Assembly: GCF_040256395.1 (NCBI RefSeq)
Contig: NZ_CP158300.1
Location: 248,001-312,000 of the forward strand
Source: Deinococcus sonorensis KR-87
GTDB lineage: Bacteria; Deinococcota; Deinococci; Deinococcales; Deinococcaceae
Direction of reading: 5' to 3'
Length of the DNA stretch: 64,000 nucleotides
Shown here: one piece after another, positions 61,828-64,000 of the stretch
Position numbering within the stretch: the stretch's first letter is position 1
How the letters are laid out: every line of letters starts with the position of its first letter
Position numbers and translations under genes: made by a program
The notes under the pieces: model-generated
What the model saw: the letters and a program-made list of their open reading frames with translations, nothing else
Databases searched by the model: none
Told to the model about the DNA's origin: nothing

Positions 61828-62580
61828 TCAGGTGAGCGGACGGCCGCCGTCCACCGGGATGACACAGCCGGTGCTGAAAGTCAGCAGGGTCGCGGCGGCC
61901 AGCACCGCGTTCGCCACCTCCTGCGGCTGGGCAATGCGGCCAAGCGGCGTGCGCTCCGCCTGGGCACGGATGAGGTCCTCGGGCATCCGCTGGGCATACG
62001 CGCCGTCCACCCAGCCGGGCGACACGCTGAGCACCCGGATGTCCGGGGCCAGCGCCCGTCCCAGGCTCCTGGTGATCGAGTCCAGGGCCGCCTTGCTGGC
62101 GCAGTACGCCACGTTGCTGCCCACGCCGGTGCGCCCGGCGACGCTGCTGATGTTGACCACCAGACCGCGGCCCCCGGCGCGCAGCAGCGGCGCGAAGGCG
62201 CGCACGGCCGCGAAGGCGCCCCGCACGTTCACGCGCAGGATGGTGTCGATCCACTCGTCGCTCAAGCCGTCCAGGTCCTCGTGGGGGACGGGCGTGGTGA
62301 TGCCCGCGTTGTTGACCAGCAGGTCGAGGCGGCCCTCGGTGGCGTGCACGTCGGCGGCGGCGGCCTGCAGCGTCGCGCTGTCGTCCACGCGGGTCAGCAC
62401 CGCGCGGTGGCGTCCGTTGCCGCCCAGCCGTGCCGCGAGGGCCGTGGCCCGCTCCGCGTCGCCCGCGTACCCCACCAGCACCGTGGCACCCGTCGAAGCC
62501 AGCGTGGCGCTGATCTCGGCCCCGATGCCCCCCGCGCCTCCCGTCACCAGCGCCACCTGCCCCTCCAGTGTTCCGTTCAC
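61828..62580 (-). CDS. Short-chain dehydrogenase/reductase
   Basis: A 250-aa classical SDR with VTGGAGGIG, NNAGIT, Ser in VNISSVAG and Tyr-xxx-Lys in YCASKAAL, so it is an active NAD(P)-dependent oxidoreductase for a sugar or polyol-like alcohol. The start is GTG, overlapping the stop of the LacI gene (GTGA), so they are translationally coupled. With the histidinol-dehydrogenase-like gene upstream it probably forms a catabolic unit. Substrate unknown. Confidence 0.93.
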   Translation of the reverse strand: MNGTLEGQVALVTGGAGGIGAEISATLASTGATVLVGYAGDAERATALAARLGGNGRHRAVLTRVDDSATLQAAAADVHATEGRLDLLVNNAGITTPVPHEDLDGLSDEWIDTILRVNVRGAFAAVRAFAPLLRAGGRGLVVNISSVAGRTGVGSNVAYCASKAALDSITRSLGRALAPDIRVLSVSPGWVDGAYAQRMPEDLIRAQAERTPLGRIAQPQEVANAVLAAATLLTFSTGCVIPVDGGRPLT

Positions 62581-63602
62581 CTTGCCCCCCGGACCGTGTC
62601 CCGCCAGATCAGCTCGCCCTGATGCAGTCGTGGTTCGTCGCTCGGCTGCGGGTCCTCCAGCGCCAGCAGCGCGTCCTCGATCATCGCGCCCAGCGGCTGA
62701 CGGATGGTGGTGAGGCGGTAGGCCAGCCGCGCCGACTCCTGAATGTCGTCGAAGCCGATCACCGACACGTCCTGCGGAACCCGCCGGCCCAGCTGTCGCA
62801 GGGCGTCCAGCACCCCGATCGCCACGATGTCGTTGGCTCCGAAAATCGCGTCGGGTCCGTCACCCTCTGCATACAGGTCCAGCGTCGCCTGCACGCCCCA
62901 GTCGTACTGAAACGCCCCGGACGGCGCGGCCACCGGTGCAAGGCCCGCCTGTTGCAGCCGGGCCATGAAGCCGTGCAGCCGGTCCTGATGGGTGGACGTC
63001 TCCGGGTCGCCGCCGATGAAGGCCAGCCGCCGCGCACCCGTCTCCAGCAGCACCTCGGCGGCCAGCTGCCCGCCGGCATGGTTGTCGCACGCCACCGACA
63101 GCAGCCGCTGGCCCGGCAGATGGCGGTTGAACAGCAGCACCGGCACCCCGCCGCGCGCCACGTCGCCCAGGTTGGGCGGCGTGTTGTTCAGGCGCGTCGG
63201 GAAGACGATGGCGGCCTCGATCTGGTAGCGGCTGGCGGCGTCCAGCGTGTCCTGAACGTCGCGGCGGGCGTCGTGGGTCAGCAGCAGCGCCCGTTTGCCG
63301 CGCGCCTCCAGCGCCTGAGCGAACTGCGAGAGCGCCTGCGGATAGAAGGGGTTGTGCAGGTCGCCCACGATCAGCGCCACGATGCCGCTGCGCTGCGTGA
63401 CCAGACTGCGGGCGATGGCGTTCGGCTGGTAGCCGAGTTTGCGTGCGGCATCCAGCACCCGCCGGCGGGTTTCCGGGCTGATGTGCGCGCCGGGCGTGAA
63501 GGCGCGCGACACCGCCGATTGCGACACGCCGGCTTCCCGCGACACGTCATGGGACGTGACGCGCTGGGTGGACCCGGAAGTCGGTGTGTCGTCTTTCTTC
63601 AT
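62577..63602 (-). CDS. LacI-family transcriptional regulator
   Basis: A 341-aa repressor with an N-terminal helix-turn-helix (VTSHDVSREAGVSQSAVSRA), hinge PNAIARSLV and a periplasmic-binding-like effector domain (IVALIVGDLHNPFYPQALSQ, LFNRHLPGQRLLSVACDN, AIFGANDIVAIGVLDALR). It is the middle gene of HisD-like -> LacI -> SDR and likely controls them in response to a sugar-like compound. ATG at 63602 precedes a basic stretch; upstream open frame to 63665 lacks a start signal. Confidence 0.92.
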   Translation of the reverse strand: MKKDDTPTSGSTQRVTSHDVSREAGVSQSAVSRAFTPGAHISPETRRRVLDAARKLGYQPNAIARSLVTQRSGIVALIVGDLHNPFYPQALSQFAQALEARGKRALLLTHDARRDVQDTLDAASRYQIEAAIVFPTRLNNTPPNLGDVARGGVPVLLFNRHLPGQRLLSVACDNHAGGQLAAEVLLETGARRLAFIGGDPETSTHQDRLHGFMARLQQAGLAPVAAPSGAFQYDWGVQATLDLYAEGDGPDAIFGANDIVAIGVLDALRQLGRRVPQDVSVIGFDDIQESARLAYRLTTIRQPLGAMIEDALLALEDPQPSDEPRLHQGELIWRDTVRGAR

Positions 63603-63693
63603 GGCGTCGCCTTCAGCATAGAGTGCCGGCTCCGGGTGGCGGGTTGAGGATTCCGGAGGTTCCACGGGCCACGCCGGACACCCGGAGCCGCGC

Positions 63694-63999
63694 TCAGTCC
63701 GCTCCGCCCACCGGCGCCGGCTGCCGGTAGCGCTCCACCCGCAGGTCCGCCTGCCGTTGGTGGCCGGCGAAGCCCTCCACGCCGCAGATCACCGAGCAGT
63801 GCTGTCCGATGACGACGCTGGCCTCGCGGGTGGCGCGCTGGTACGTGACGGTCTTGAGGAACTTGCCGACCCACAGGCCCCCGGTGTAGCGGGCGGCCCG
63901 GCCGGTCGGCAGGATGTGGTTGGTGCCGATGGTCTTGTCGCCGTAGGCCACGTTGGTCTCCGGCCCCAGGAACAGCGAGCCGTAGTTGGTCAGGTGATT
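63694..63999 (-). CDS. Histidinol dehydrogenase-like protein, C-terminal part
   Basis: Only the last 102 residues are in the window. They show [20 protein letters not shown] and [20 protein letters not shown], the C-terminal signature of the HisD superfamily. With an SDR and LacI regulator rather than his genes nearby, it more likely acts on a catabolic alcohol (for example a sulfopropanediol- or polyol-type dehydrogenase related to HisD) than on histidinol. This is inference; the rest of the gene is needed to judge. Confidence 0.82.
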   Translation of the reverse strand, partial: NHLTNYGSLFLGPETNVAYGDKTIGTNHILPTGRAARYTGGLWVGKFLKTVTYQRATREASVVIGQHCSVICGVEGFAGHQRQADLRVERYRQPAPVGGAD

Positions 64000-64000
64000 C

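Overview
The window is a GC-rich (by eye about two-thirds G+C), densely coded bacterial segment of about 54 supportable protein genes. No rRNA, tRNA, CRISPR array, intact insertion sequence or phage gene was recognised. The best guess for the source is Deinococcus or a close relative. This is an inference from an HU protein with a short N-terminal extension of the deinococcal kind, from many starts with a TAnnnT box only 6-8 nt upstream (leaderless promoters, common in that genus), and from overall gene style. No marker gene proves it. The accessory character (many paralogues, secreted proteins, no core ribosomal or replication genes) would suit a secondary chromosome, megaplasmid or flexible chromosomal region.

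Layout. 1-3.0 kb: the 3' part of a sugar-type ABC binding protein, then a polar amino-acid ABC binding protein and permease without an ATPase. 3.1-5.8 kb: cyanophycin synthetase (cphA), opposite strand. 6.2-8.5 kb: a zinc alcohol dehydrogenase coupled to a membrane-anchored SRPBCC protein. 9.0-15.6 kb: a YczE-like membrane protein, HU, a TetR regulator divergent from an NAD-dependent epimerase with paired operators, a class-A-type serine hydrolase, a sorbosone-dehydrogenase-like lipoprotein and a DUF808 membrane protein. 15.8-17.2 kb: alpha-galactosidase melA. 17.2-20.6 kb: the late cobalamin pathway cobS-cobC, a cobalamin riboswitch with terminator, then cobU-cobT.

20.9-27.4 kb: a tandem pair of BTAD/AAA (SARP-like) regulators sharing a nearly identical 354-bp block, followed by a methyltransferase and an NmrA-type protein. 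27.4-35.5 kb: several secreted proteins of unknown function, a multicopper oxidase, lactate dehydrogenase and a GH43-type lipoprotein. 35.7-43.5 kb: a third BTAD/AAA regulator with a long helical-repeat tail, two inverted lipoprotein paralogues that share a 241-bp inverted repeat, and a 700-aa TPR protein. 43.8-50.4 kb: GNAT acetyltransferase, HD-GYP phosphodiesterase, patatin and a beta-propeller pair. 50.5-55.3 kb: a second multicopper oxidase with a cupredoxin-like partner, and a fourth BTAD/AAA regulator. 55.5-60.4 kb: an Fn3 lipoprotein and two more members of the carboxypeptidase-regulatory-like secreted family. 60.6-64 kb: a small membrane protein, DinB-type protein, and an SDR / LacI / histidinol-dehydrogenase-like group cut by the window end.

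Three paralogous families run through the window and are its most distinctive content: four BTAD/AAA regulators, four secreted carboxypeptidase-regulatory-like proteins, and three small (64-69 aa) proteins sharing a Y-x-LR-x-W ... WRAS ... RR-x-F-x-S-x-D pattern. The small family is, to my knowledge, unnamed.
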